Source: Deltaproteobacteria bacterium
Lineage (GTDB): Bacteria > Desulfobacterota > Desulfobulbia > Desulfobulbales > SURF-16
Direction of reading: 5' to 3'
Assembly: GCA_024277655.1 (NCBI GenBank)
Contig: JAJRUT010000052.1
Span: 1-40,209 of the forward strand
Length of the DNA stretch: 40,209 nt
The notes beneath the pieces are model-generated. The model ran no database searches and had not been told where the DNA came from. It was given only the letters and a program-made list of their open reading frames with translations. Position 1 is the first letter of the stretch; each line of letters begins with the position of its first letter. Positions 16,222 to 24,728 of this stretch are shown here, piece after piece. A program made the position numbers and the translations under genes.

Positions 16222-16294
16222 TGGTGTCTGGTTAGAATCGTGCGGTTCAGCGAAGGACGGGTTCAAGGTTTGCAATATTCTAACCGACACCACT
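16220..16294. repeat. 75-bp palindrome between convergent trpF and degP
   Basis: Arms at 16220-16238 and 16277-16294 pair over 18 bp with a single bulged T, enclosing 38 bases. It begins inside the trpF stop codon and ends 8 bp before the degP stop. It could serve as a bidirectional transcript end despite lacking T-runs, or belong to a repeat family. Its interior shares AGCGAA followed by a GGG run with the 15417-15494 element. Confidence 0.6.
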
Positions 16295-16302
16295 GAAACG
16301 AA

Positions 16303-17709
16303 TCACTGGTTCTTGACGATAACGTAGCGCGTTGTCTCCTCGCGCTGGAGGAGAAAGAGAATCTTTTGGTTTCCGGCAACCTTTGCAAGTTCCCTGGTGA
16401 GACTCTCTACATCTATGACCCTGACTTGATTGATCTCAAGGATAATGTCCCCCCGCTTAAAACCGGCGTAGGCCGCAGGGCTTGCAGGCTTTACATTGGT
16501 AACGATGATGCCGCTATCAGTCTTAAGTCGCAGGGTTTCTGCAAGTTCCTTTGTGATCTTTTGGACGGTGAGGCCAAGGCGGCCTGTTTGCAGGTTTTGT
16601 GCTACTACCTCCTGACCATCTGTCGCAAGTTTACCAATAACGATCTCTATTTTTTTCTCCTGCCCTTTCCTGAAAACAGTCAGCGTTACTTTTTTGTTTA
16701 TGGGGGTCTGGGCAACCAGGGTGGGGAGCATGGCCATTTCGGTTAGCTCTTGGTTTTCGTAGTCAAGGATGATATCCCCCGGTTGTATGCCACCCCTTGC
16801 TGCCGGGCTGTTTTTACCCACCTGACCAACCAGAGCGCCATAGGGGCGATCCAATCCAAATTGTTCGGCAATATCCTGGGTTACAGTCTGGATGTGGACG
16901 CCAAGCCAGCCCCTGGTGACCTTGCCGCTGTCTTTTAGTTGCGTCATTATATTCTGGGCAATGTTTACGGGGATGGCAAAGCCGATACCTATATTGCCGC
17001 CGGAGCGGGAGTAGATTGCGGTGTTGATACCGATCATTTTACCGTCAAGGTTAAATAACGGCCCTCCCGAGTTGCCAGGGTTAATGGAGGCATCGGTCTG
17101 GATGAAATTTTCGTAGGAACCACCGCCAATATTTCGGCCCTTACCACTAACAATTCCGGCTGTAACGGTCTGCTCGAAACCAAAGGGATTGCCGATGGCA
17201 ACGACCCAGTCTCCTACTCGTAGTTTCTGTGAATTGCCAAGTCTGGCAAATTGCAGGGATGTCTTGGGGTTGATCTTTATTAGGGCAAGATCGGTGACCT
17301 TGTCCGTGCCGATCACGGTGGCGGTATACTCCTCATGGTTGGCCAAACGGACGTTTATTTCGTCAGCATTTTCAACAACATGGTTATTGGTAAGGATGTA
17401 ACCGTCGGCAGAGGTGATAACCCCCGAACCAAGGCTGGTTCGTTTTGAGACGGGAGGGTGTCCCTGGCCATCAAAAAACTGATCAAATAACGATGGTGGC
17501 CCATTGAATAGTCTTGGCCTGACCTGGGGCTTGATATTTTGGGTGGTGTAGATGTTGACAACCGTGTTGCGTTGCTGTTCAACGAGGTCAGCAAAACTAT
17601 TCGGTGCCATCTGGGCCCAGGCACCCTGGGTTGAAGCAAAGATGAGTAATGCTGTAAGGATAAGAAAAAATGCGGACGGAATCTGGCACTTACGGTTTAA
17701 ACGGTTCAT
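16303..17709 (-). CDS. degP: DegP/HtrA-type periplasmic serine protease (Do family)
   Basis: This is a 468-residue periplasmic protease and chaperone that removes misfolded envelope proteins. The signal peptide occupies about 1-32 (cleavage after G-A-W-A). The trypsin-like domain has the catalytic triad His110 (T-N-N-H-V-V), Asp140 (V-T-D-L-A-L-I) and Ser214 (G-N-S-G-G-P). Two PDZ domains follow, at about 265-355 (G-W-L-G-V-H-I) and 375-465 (G-L-T-V-Q). The gene lies 29 bp downstream of the zinc-finger anti-sigma gene and its ECF sigma factor. That is the arrangement seen for mucD next to algU-mucA, so expression is probably under the envelope-stress sigma factor. Confidence 0.95.
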   Translation of the reverse strand: MNRLNRKCQIPSAFFLILTALLIFASTQGAWAQMAPNSFADLVEQQRNTVVNIYTTQNIKPQVRPRLFNGPPSLFDQFFDGQGHPPVSKRTSLGSGVITSADGYILTNNHVVENADEINVRLANHEEYTATVIGTDKVTDLALIKINPKTSLQFARLGNSQKLRVGDWVVAIGNPFGFEQTVTAGIVSGKGRNIGGGSYENFIQTDASINPGNSGGPLFNLDGKMIGINTAIYSRSGGNIGIGFAIPVNIAQNIMTQLKDSGKVTRGWLGVHIQTVTQDIAEQFGLDRPYGALVGQVGKNSPAARGGIQPGDIILDYENQELTEMAMLPTLVAQTPINKKVTLTVFRKGQEKKIEIVIGKLATDGQEVVAQNLQTGRLGLTVQKITKELAETLRLKTDSGIIVTNVKPASPAAYAGFKRGDIILEINQVRVIDVESLTRELAKVAGNQKILFLLQREETTRYVIVKNQ

Positions 17710-17738
17710 GCGAAGCCTTGTGGTTTTAGGGTGAAGTC

Positions 17739-18620
17739 TTATTTGAATGAGATCGCAATGGTGAAAAGATGGCGGTCTGTATTACGGGTGAGCGGGCTTA
17801 AATCCAACCTCTTATGAGGGGGGGCTGACGGTGGAAAGAGCTCCTGGAATTCTGGGAGTTGCTCGTCTGTCAGGGTTACAAAGAGGGTGGAGTTGTGGAG
17901 GTGGGTTTTCCAGTTGCTGTTGGCGGCAACTGTGCGGGTAATCTTCTGTTGTTGGCTGGCTGATGCAGGGTGGACAACAATATGGAAGTCAGGCTTTGGG
18001 TTTGTTCTGGTTAAATTTAGGCTTGTGTATGCTGTTGTGGCGTATTTGTTCGGCGAGCCACGCGGGGGTTGCACGCCGTAGTGGTAGTTGTTTTTGCCTG
18101 TGCTGGTTGAGGCAAATTGAACCCCTGGGAGGATGGTGTTGCTTCTTTTTTGCTCAGGTTGTCTGCTGGCAAGGTATGGCACCCCTGGGTAGTAGTTGTG
18201 ATCATTTATTTTGGCTTCTTGCTGGGTGGTGATGGCCTGGGTGTAGGTGGCTCTCTCCCCCGACAACTGGATCTCGTTTATGTTTGGTGTCTGTAGTACC
18301 GTTGCACTGATCACGCCGATGACAAGGGTTGCCACGGTGGCTGAGGCCGTAAGCTTATGCTGGCCCATAAAGGCAAACCAGTTTTTTACTTTAGTAAAGG
18401 TTGTACTATCTAATTTTTCATTGATACCAATGAGGAAATCGGCTGGAACCTGTTGCTTTGCCAGGGTTTGCAGGGTTTGCACGGTCTTTTTGAAACCGCT
18501 AAACTCTGAGGCGCAGGAGGGGCAGGAGGTGAGGTGGGCTGTAAAGGCCGCGGCCATGTCCGCTGGGGCATCGTCGTCCAGGATCTCAGTGAATTTTTCT
18601 TGACAGTCTGTGCAGTTCAT
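17739..18620 (-). CDS. Zinc-finger anti-sigma factor, membrane-anchored
   Basis: The 293 residues begin with a putative zinc-finger anti-sigma (ZAS/zf-HC2) domain: M-N-C-T-D-C-Q-E-K-F at 1-10 and H-L-T-S-C-P-S-C at about 29-36, the family's H-x3-C-x2-C. A single transmembrane segment follows near 92-110 (A-S-A-T-V-A-T-L-V-I-G-V-I-S-A-T-V-L). The long periplasmic region is low-complexity, rich in Gln, Asn, Thr and Tyr, and unrelated to RseA or MucA that I can see. It probably sequesters the sigma factor encoded 79 bp upstream until an envelope signal triggers release. GAAGG precedes the start. Confidence 0.85.
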   Translation of the reverse strand: MNCTDCQEKFTEILDDDAPADMAAAFTAHLTSCPSCASEFSGFKKTVQTLQTLAKQQVPADFLIGINEKLDSTTFTKVKNWFAFMGQHKLTASATVATLVIGVISATVLQTPNINEIQLSGERATYTQAITTQQEAKINDHNYYPGVPYLASRQPEQKRSNTILPGVQFASTSTGKNNYHYGVQPPRGSPNKYATTAYTSLNLTRTNPKPDFHIVVHPASASQQQKITRTVAANSNWKTHLHNSTLFVTLTDEQLPEFQELFPPSAPPHKRLDLSPLTRNTDRHLFTIAISFK

Positions 18621-18699
18621 ACGTGTAACCTTCTGTTTTGAAAAAAGTTCTTCAAAATCTGCTTTATATAATGATTTGGCTTAATCTAAAAAGTTCCCA

Positions 18700-19347
18700 T
18701 CAAAGGTCGAGATAGGCTTGTTTTAATTTACCCTTCAGGTTTAACCTGGCCCGGTTTAGCTTTGACTTTACCGTGCCCAGAGGGACACCGAGGACCGCGC
18801 TGATCTCATCGTAGGGGAGACCTTGCAGGTCGCGGAGTACCAGAACCTCTCTTTCGGACTCATTCATCTGGGCAATGGTGTCCCGTACCAGCTTGATGGT
18901 TCTCTTTTGTTCCAGGTTCTGCTCCGGGGAGTCACCGCCCTCAAGGTGGACAGGGGCCTTCTCGTCATCTATGGATTTCTGGGTAAAGTAGCCTCTGCGT
19001 TTAAGTTTCTTGTAACGGTTACGGCAATGATTGATGCCAATTTGATAGAGCCAGGCGCCAAACTTGGTGTCATCCCGTAGCTTGGGTAGGGCCCTGTATG
19101 CCGTAACAAAAATGTCCTGCGCCACATCCTTGGCCTCTTCCTCTGACTTGACATAGTTAAAAGCCAGATTGTAAATCCGTGACTGGTATAGAAGAACCAA
19201 CCTGTTAAAGGCCTGTTTGTCGCCGCCAAGAACGGCGCGAACATGGAGGGTGGTTTCATCTGGACCAGTGCTTTCCTGGACGGACTGCGACGGAAAAGAT
19301 GTGGTCACAATATAGGCAAGAGTGATGGTGAGAAGGAAAAGTTCCAT
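18700..19347 (-). CDS. ECF-family RNA polymerase sigma factor (RpoE-like)
   Basis: Sigma region 2 spans about 40-110 (A-F-N-R-L-V-L-L-Y, N-L-A-F-N-Y-V-K-S-E-E-E-A-K-D-V-A-Q-D-I-F, K-F-G-A-W-L-Y-Q-I-G-I-N). After a linker, region 4 spans about 155-210 (R-E-V-L-V-L-R-D-L-Q-G-L-P-Y-D-E-I, then a helix-turn-helix L-G-V-P-L-G-T-V-K-S-K-L-N-R-A-R). The spacing and absence of regions 1 and 3 place it in the ECF RpoE/SigW-like group. The first 13 residues are hydrophobic and atypical, and no ribosome site precedes the ATG; the GTG at 19308 is an alternative start giving 202 residues. It lies upstream of the ZAS anti-sigma and degP genes on the same strand. Confidence 0.92.
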   Translation of the reverse strand: MELFLLTITLAYIVTTSFPSQSVQESTGPDETTLHVRAVLGGDKQAFNRLVLLYQSRIYNLAFNYVKSEEEAKDVAQDIFVTAYRALPKLRDDTKFGAWLYQIGINHCRNRYKKLKRRGYFTQKSIDDEKAPVHLEGGDSPEQNLEQKRTIKLVRDTIAQMNESEREVLVLRDLQGLPYDEISAVLGVPLGTVKSKLNRARLNLKGKLKQAYLDL

Positions 19348-19602
19348 AAAAAAATCACTTATTTGAAAATAATGAATTGGGGGTAAAAAAGGAGCACGAT
19401 AATCATTCCTCGCGGGTGAGGCCAGTGAAATCTTTGATATTTTGCAACTATTAGCCTCTGCTCATCTTTACACGTGATAGCTATCCTGTTGCAGAGTTGG
19501 GCTATTATTTCAGTGATTAAAAAAATAAAACGAATATTGCTAATCCTGTTTCAGAACAGTATGCTGTTAGGGGTATTAACTAAACGTCAAAGAATAAATC
19601 CT

Positions 19603-20016
19603 ATGAAAACATTAATTGTTGAAGATGATGAGCTGAATCGGGAACTCCTTGTGGAGCTCTTTTCCGAGTATGGCCCCGTTGAATCTGCCGGAAATGGTTT
19701 TTCTGCCCTGGATCTCTTTCAGGATGCCAGTAACATGGGGCAGCCTTTTGATTTGATCTGTATGGATATCATGATGCCGGACCTCGATGGTCAACAGGCT
19801 CTAAGGGAAATACGGGAACTGGAGACAGACAGGGGGCTTGCCAGTGAGGATATTGTCAAGGTGGTTATGATGACCGGCCTCGATGATCGGGAAAATGTCA
19901 CCAATGCCTATGTCGAAGGCGGGTGTCATGGGTATTTAACCAAACCTGTGGCAATAAAGGACATTATCGCCATGCTGGTTCATCTGGGCTTGATTGCGGA
20001 TCCCGCTAGCGCATAA
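19603..20016 (+). CDS. Stand-alone CheY-like response regulator
   Basis: This single receiver domain of 137 residues has acidic pocket E7-D8-D9, phospho-acceptor Asp55 (I-C-M-D-I-M-M-P-D), Thr91 in V-V-M-M-T-G and Lys114 in Y-L-T-K-P. There is no output domain, so it acts by protein-protein contact or phosphorelay. I start it at the ATG at 19603 because the receiver fold begins M-K-T-L-I-V-E-D-D; the 43 codons upstream are AT-rich and not protein-like. It is monocistronic with no kinase nearby and is followed by a strong terminator shared with the convergent protease gene. Confidence 0.9.
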   Translation: MKTLIVEDDELNRELLVELFSEYGPVESAGNGFSALDLFQDASNMGQPFDLICMDIMMPDLDGQQALREIRELETDRGLASEDIVKVVMMTGLDDRENVTNAYVEGGCHGYLTKPVAIKDIIAMLVHLGLIADPASA

Positions 20017-20082
20017 CTTAAAGCTTTAGTTGCTGATTATGGCCTTTCTACTTACTCCTTAAAAAAGCACTGGCCTGCTTTC

Positions 20083-20126
20083 AAAAAAGCCCCACGGGAT
20101 GATCTATCATCCCGTGGGGCTTTTTT
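20083..20126. terminator. Bidirectional terminator with perfect 21-bp stem
   Basis: Arms 20083-20103 and 20106-20126 are perfectly complementary around a 2-base centre, with A6 at one end and T6 at the other. It lies between a plus-strand and a minus-strand gene that converge and would work in both directions. Its core CCACGGGATGAT recurs in the terminator at 29581-29607. Confidence 0.93.
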
Positions 20127-20149
20127 ATGTCGGCGTTTGATTCGGGACT

Positions 20150-21625
20150 TTACCGCAGATCGGCAGATCTGTCCTGGGGAACCTGGTAGGTCTGTAGGGT
20201 TTTGGCATGATTGGCAATGGCCTTTTGCCTGTGCACCAGAAACTGATTGCGATAGTCATCCTCGAAGCTGATGTAGGTGTTGCGGCTGGCATTGACCTTG
20301 TCGTAGAAATCTCTAAAGTTCAGATAAGGCTTACCATCAATGGACTTGATAACCCGCTGGGATATGTTGTGATAGCCCTTATTGATGTCGGTTGCCAGGA
20401 TATGTAGGGCGAGAACCGTTTCTTCATGCTCCTCTGTGGGTAGCTGCTCAAGGGCGACAATCAGTTCGGGTGGGGCCTTGGTGCGCCAGCCCTGTCCCCA
20501 CTCAAGAATCAGGTTTTTGGTGAGGGGGCAAAAGACAATGCCGCCAAAGATAAAATAACGGGGGGCGCGGTCATACTCTTCAAATGAGGCGGGGGCCAGA
20601 TTTACCCCTTCAACATCAAGGGGAACGGTTACCTCCAACACCTGTCCTCTTCTGAGGATGGTGAAGTTGACCTCCTCGCCCACCTGATGCAAATCGACAT
20701 AATAGCCGAAACTGGTGCGCTCCATGGGGCGAAATTCAACGGTGCCGTCATCGGCGATGTCATGGCCATCAATGGCCAGGAGGATGTCTTCAAGTTTAAT
20801 AATCCCCTTTGCCGAAGATCTTGGTAAAAGGTAGCGAACAATCACCCCTGTCTGGTCGCCCATCTGATGCTTTTCCTTGGCATCGTCATTTTCCATATCC
20901 TGGACAATAATACCTGGATCGGGAAAGCCGTCGTAGTGTCCGTCTTTGGTGTCATCAAGAAAATGTTGAATGATGGGGACAGGGATCAGGTAACCGATAT
21001 TGTCGGCATCCCGCCTGCCCTGCATGGCAACACCTACAACCTTGCCGTTTCTGGCAATTACCGGGCCACCACTATTGCCGGGGTTGATGGCGGCATCAAT
21101 TTGACCGGCCAGAAATTGTAGGCTAGAGTGGGTGTATTGCACATGCTCCACCCTGGAAACGATACCCCTGGTGATACTGAGTGTGTCACCGCCGGTGGGG
21201 AAGCCGTAGGCTCGGACATCCTGTTGCGCTTCGGGCAGACCGCCAAGCTCAAGGGGGGTAATACCTGCAAAAAAAACAGGGTCGGTCACGCTGAGGAGGG
21301 CGAGGTCAGCATCGTGGGAGACGCTGAGTACCTTGGCTTGATACCGTTTAGGATCACCGTTCCGCCGGACCTCAATAAAGGTTTGATTGGCCACCACATG
21401 GGCATTGGTCAGGATGCGTTTGCCCTCGATAATAAAACCTGAGGCTGAGGAGCGGTATGTCTGCCGTTGCCAGGGGCGATAGTAGTCAGGCTTACTGACC
21501 ACCGAAAAAATTTTCACTAGACTCTTGCTGATATCTTCATTGGTGGTGGCGCTGGCGTGTGGCGACTGGAAAAGAGTAAAGGCGGGAAAAAAACAAAAGA
21601 TTATGGTGTAGAGGCGATGGCGCAT
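20150..21625 (-). CDS. HtrA-like serine protease with PDZ domain (second copy type)
   Basis: A 491-residue exported protease. The ATG at 21625 (preceded by AAAGGA) starts a signal peptide, M-R-H-R-L-Y plus hydrophobic core, with cleavage near S-A-T-T at 26-29; in-frame codons upstream are not credible. The catalytic triad is His76 (L-T-N-A-H-V-V), Asp107 (H-D-A-D-L-A-L) and Ser185 (N-P-G-N-S-G-G-P). A PDZ region follows (about 290-350, with a carboxylate-type loop), then a longer C-terminal part with a second PDZ-like segment (K-S-I-D-G-K-P-Y-L-N-F). The pattern resembles plant DEG9/DEG10-type proteases more than the DegP at 16303. Substrate unknown. Confidence 0.88.
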   Translation of the reverse strand: MRHRLYTIIFCFFPAFTLFQSPHASATTNEDISKSLVKIFSVVSKPDYYRPWQRQTYRSSASGFIIEGKRILTNAHVVANQTFIEVRRNGDPKRYQAKVLSVSHDADLALLSVTDPVFFAGITPLELGGLPEAQQDVRAYGFPTGGDTLSITRGIVSRVEHVQYTHSSLQFLAGQIDAAINPGNSGGPVIARNGKVVGVAMQGRRDADNIGYLIPVPIIQHFLDDTKDGHYDGFPDPGIIVQDMENDDAKEKHQMGDQTGVIVRYLLPRSSAKGIIKLEDILLAIDGHDIADDGTVEFRPMERTSFGYYVDLHQVGEEVNFTILRRGQVLEVTVPLDVEGVNLAPASFEEYDRAPRYFIFGGIVFCPLTKNLILEWGQGWRTKAPPELIVALEQLPTEEHEETVLALHILATDINKGYHNISQRVIKSIDGKPYLNFRDFYDKVNASRNTYISFEDDYRNQFLVHRQKAIANHAKTLQTYQVPQDRSADLR

Positions 21626-21883
21626 GGCGATCCTTTGGGGATACGGTGTGAATACGTTAGTTTTTGTTGGGCTAATGACTGTCTTAAGCCCCCTGTCTTG
21701 TTCTGAAAAAGGTAGCAGAAAAGCAAATGTAAAACAATCCTTTAACTCCTTCCTTTCCACGTAAATGGTATGCTAGTATGCAGGACGGCTCTTTTGACAG
21801 TTTTGCTGGGCTGACGCCTGAATCATTCAGGTTGCTACTCACTAGCCTTCACCTGTTTTTTTTAGATTTGATGATATGGAGAT
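21626..21883. promoter_or_regulatory. Divergent promoter region with perfect dyad
   Basis: This 258-bp space between the divergent HtrA-like and HD-GYP genes holds the 15-base palindrome CCTGAATCATTCAGG at 21817-21831, about 53 bp before the HD-GYP start. It is a plausible regulator site. A TTGACA at 21794-21799 has no convincing -10 partner. Confidence 0.35.
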
Positions 21884-22843
21884 ATGTCTGTGGATAATTT
21901 TATTCCCCTTAACCGTAAGGCCATGTGTGCCAGGGATGGGGTGCTTGGTTTTGATCTGTATCATATCAGTATAGAGGCGGCTCTCTTTGAACCTGTTATC
22001 CTCTGTCAAAGCGGAACCTTGCTTGACAAGGTTCAGGAGGTCTTGCGTGACTTTCCATTTGACAAGATGTATGTGCGCAAGGATGAGATTGCTAAATACT
22101 ATACGTACATGGAGAGCTCACTGGAATCCGTTATTGATGATCCTGGGGTAGGCGTGGAGGGTAAATCGGCCATGATCTATAGTTGCGCCTCAAACGTCAT
22201 GGAGGACGTGTTTCGCGACCCGCGCAGTGGGGCAAACCTTGAGAGATCAAAGAATATTACGGATCACATCATAAGGTTCAGTCTATCTGACGATCGGTCA
22301 ATTTCCTCCCTATTGTCCCTCTCCTCCCACGATTATTACACCTTCACCCACTGTATCAATGTGGCGGTGTTTGCCGTTGGTCTGTTTCAGTTTATTAATC
22401 GCGGTACGGATGCTGACCTGCGTGACTTGGCCCTTGGGGCGATCTTGCACGATGTCGGTAAAACCAGAATTAGCGACGCCATCTTGAATAAACCGGGCAG
22501 GCTGAGCGATGAGGAGTTTGCCACCATTAAGACCCACTCCCGCAAGGGGTACGAGCTTATGGCTGGTAAGTTGGGGGATGGCCCTCTGGATGTTATTCTC
22601 CACCACCACGAACGATTTGACGGCACGGGCTATCCTGAGAAGTTGCAAGCGGATGCAATATCTGATAACGCCAAAATCACCACCATTGCCGATGTGTATG
22701 ACGCCCTCACCACCATTCGTCCGTATAATGGGGCCCGGAAACCCTTTGAGGCCCTGGTACTCATGAAGGAGAAGATGGTGGGCCATTTTGCTAAAGATCG
22801 TTTTCTGGCCTTTATTCAGTTTCTCAGTGGTGGTTCTGCCTGA
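21884..22843 (+). CDS. HD-GYP domain cyclic-di-GMP phosphodiesterase
   Basis: The 319 residues carry an N-terminal regulatory part (about 15-130) resembling those that precede HD-GYP domains in delta-proteobacterial proteins (V-I-L-C-Q-S-G-T-L-L, K-M-Y-V-R-K-D-E). A full HD-GYP domain follows: His156, H189-D190 in L-H-D-V-G-K, His218, H240-H241, the F-D-G-T-G-Y-P signature (GYP at 249-251) and Asp270 in I-A-D-V-Y-D-A. The metal ligands are intact, so hydrolysis of c-di-GMP is expected. No transmembrane segment or receiver domain is present, so the protein is cytosolic. GATATGGAGAT lies before the ATG. Confidence 0.93.
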   Translation: MSVDNFIPLNRKAMCARDGVLGFDLYHISIEAALFEPVILCQSGTLLDKVQEVLRDFPFDKMYVRKDEIAKYYTYMESSLESVIDDPGVGVEGKSAMIYSCASNVMEDVFRDPRSGANLERSKNITDHIIRFSLSDDRSISSLLSLSSHDYYTFTHCINVAVFAVGLFQFINRGTDADLRDLALGAILHDVGKTRISDAILNKPGRLSDEEFATIKTHSRKGYELMAGKLGDGPLDVILHHHERFDGTGYPEKLQADAISDNAKITTIADVYDALTTIRPYNGARKPFEALVLMKEKMVGHFAKDRFLAFIQFLSGGSA

Positions 22844-22915
22844 TGGGTTTTTTGGTGCTCTTGCTAAAATTATCTTTGCACAGCAAGGTTATTGTTGGTA
22901 GGTCATGGGGAACTT

Positions 22916-22943
22916 TTGCACGAGACCTAATTTAATATATACT
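22916..22943 (+). promoter_or_regulatory. Promoter of rnc
   Basis: TTGCAC (22916-22921), a 16-bp spacer and TATACT (22938-22943) lie just before the rnc ATG at 22957, leaving a very short leader of under 10 nt. Confidence 0.6.
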
Positions 22944-22956
22944 GGCGAGTTTTCTA

Positions 22957-23697
22957 ATGACAATGCTTGATGCCCTGCTTATCAAAAATAAAAATCGGTT
23001 ATGTGATTTTCAGCATCATTTCGGCTATATCTTTCAAGATAACACCTTTTTGCAGGAAGCGTTTATTCATAGTTCCTATGCCTTTGAGCAGGGGAATGAC
23101 CTGGCAAAGGATAATGAGAATCTGGAGTTTCTTGGCGATGCCGTACTTGATCTTGCGGTTGGTCATGGTTTGTTTAGGCAATATCCTGATATGAATGAGG
23201 GTGAGTTGACCCAATTGCGCTCAGCTCTGGTCCAGGAGGGGCATTTGGCGCGGATGGCCCGTGAGGCTGGTATGGGGGATATGTTACTCCTTGGTAAAGG
23301 AGAGGACCATTCCGGCGGGCGCGAGAAAAATTCGATTTTATCCTGTGTCTTTGAGGCTTTAATTGGGGCGGTATTTCTTGATGGTGGTTATGCGGCTGCC
23401 GAAGCAGTGGTTAAGCGGTGGGTGTCGCCGTGGTACGAGGATCGCAGGAAGGGTCTTACTGGGGCCGATGCCAAGAGCAAGCTGCAGGAGATGCTGCAGG
23501 CTCTTTTTAACGAGGGGCCAACCTATGAATTGCAGTCGGTGACAGGCCCGGATCATGATCGAACATTTAAGTTCTCGGTGAAATTTCGGGGACAGGTCTT
23601 GGCTGAGGGAGAGGCTGGCAACAAGAAGAAGGCCCAGCAAAACGCCGCCGCCTGCGCCATTGAGGCCTTTGATACGTTTGGTTTCCATAAATCCTGA
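22957..23697 (+). CDS. rnc: Ribonuclease III
   Basis: RNase III cleaves double-stranded RNA in rRNA maturation and mRNA decay. The 246 residues hold the catalytic domain with the signature N-E-N-L-E-F-L-G-D-A-V-L-D-L near 47-60, a second acidic site in the F-E-A-L-I-G-A-V-F-L-D-G-G segment near 130-142, and a C-terminal double-stranded RNA-binding domain (about 165-240, ending G-N-K-K-K-A-Q-Q-N-A-A-A-C-A). The stop codon overlaps the next gene's ATG by one base (TGATG), so the radical SAM gene is translationally coupled. The predicted leader is nearly absent. Confidence 0.97.
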   Translation: MTMLDALLIKNKNRLCDFQHHFGYIFQDNTFLQEAFIHSSYAFEQGNDLAKDNENLEFLGDAVLDLAVGHGLFRQYPDMNEGELTQLRSALVQEGHLARMAREAGMGDMLLLGKGEDHSGGREKNSILSCVFEALIGAVFLDGGYAAAEAVVKRWVSPWYEDRRKGLTGADAKSKLQEMLQALFNEGPTYELQSVTGPDHDRTFKFSVKFRGQVLAEGEAGNKKKAQQNAAACAIEAFDTFGFHKS

Positions 23698-24719
23698 TGG
23701 TTGACTCCAACTTTGCGCCGTATATTCTGCCCTTTTTCATCCCCCATGTCGGCTGTCCCCACCAATGTGTGTTCTGTAATCAGCATGGTATTGCCGGTGT
23801 AGGTCAGGCGGTAACCCCGGCCCAGATCAGCCAGGAAATTAAAAAAATGCTACAACGGCCCAGGGATCATAATCGCACCGTTCAGGTGGCTTTTTACGGA
23901 GGCAGCTTCACTGGGCTTGATCTCTCCTATCAGCGCAATCTTCTCGGCGCGGTGTCGCCCTTTATACGGAGCGGACAGGTGCAGGGGATACGCCTCTCTA
24001 CCCGGCCAGACTGTCTTGATGGCGAGAGGATTTCTCTCCTTCTTGAGTATGGTGTATCCCTTGTCGAGATTGGTGTGCAGTCGCTTGCCGGTGAGGTGCT
24101 TCAGGCCAGCGGTCGGGGCCACTCCCCAGAGCAGGTGAGCCGCGCCTTTAGTCTTTTAAAGGAGTCCGGACTTCGGGTTGGTGGTCAGCTTATGGTTGGT
24201 TTACCCGGCGACACCCGCAGGCGGAGTATTGATAGCTGCCTGGGGTTAATTGTCCTAAAGCCTGACTGCGTAAGAATCTATCCGACCCTTGTTATGGTCC
24301 AAACACCACTTGCCGATCTGTATCAGGCGGGGCTGTTTAAACCGTGGTCGCTTACGAAAACGGTGGTTGTCGTGGCTAGAATGAAGGAGATGCTTGACCA
24401 TGAGTCCATTCCGGTTATCCGTATGGGGCTACAGGCCGGGGAGAGCTTGCATGAGAATATTATCGCCGGGCCCTATCACCCAGCCTTTGGCGAACTTGTC
24501 CTTAGCCGCCTCTTTTTTAAGCAGGTAAGGCGGGCCTTATTTGAGGCCGTTGGGTCTGGTAAAAAGGGGGTGCGTCTTATTCTCTCTTTTCGGGATCAGT
24601 CCTTGTTTATGGGGCTAAAAAAAGAAAATTATCTTCGCTTGCAGGCCGGGGGGTGGCTCCAGGATGTCGAGGTGTGTTTTTCGGAGACACAGCCAAGATT
24701 CAAGGTTGCGGTTGCATGA
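23697..24719 (+). CDS. Radical SAM protein, Elp3-like
   Basis: The 340 residues have an N-terminal radical SAM core with C20-x3-C24-x2-C27 (G-C-P-H-Q-C-V-F-C-N) for the [4Fe-4S] cluster, the G-G-S-F-T-G motif near 64-69, S-T-R-P-D, and V-E-I-G-V-Q-S-L near 122. This is the Elp3/coproporphyrinogen-oxidase-like subgroup. There is no acetyltransferase domain, so it is not full Elp3; the C-terminal 100 residues are not recognisable. Such proteins often follow rnc in delta-proteobacteria, and RNA modification is an attractive but unproved role. The start overlaps the rnc stop by one base. Confidence 0.87.
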   Translation: MVDSNFAPYILPFFIPHVGCPHQCVFCNQHGIAGVGQAVTPAQISQEIKKMLQRPRDHNRTVQVAFYGGSFTGLDLSYQRNLLGAVSPFIRSGQVQGIRLSTRPDCLDGERISLLLEYGVSLVEIGVQSLAGEVLQASGRGHSPEQVSRAFSLLKESGLRVGGQLMVGLPGDTRRRSIDSCLGLIVLKPDCVRIYPTLVMVQTPLADLYQAGLFKPWSLTKTVVVVARMKEMLDHESIPVIRMGLQAGESLHENIIAGPYHPAFGELVLSRLFFKQVRRALFEAVGSGKKGVRLILSFRDQSLFMGLKKENYLRLQAGGWLQDVEVCFSETQPRFKVAVA

Positions 24720-24728
24720 TGGGGCTCG

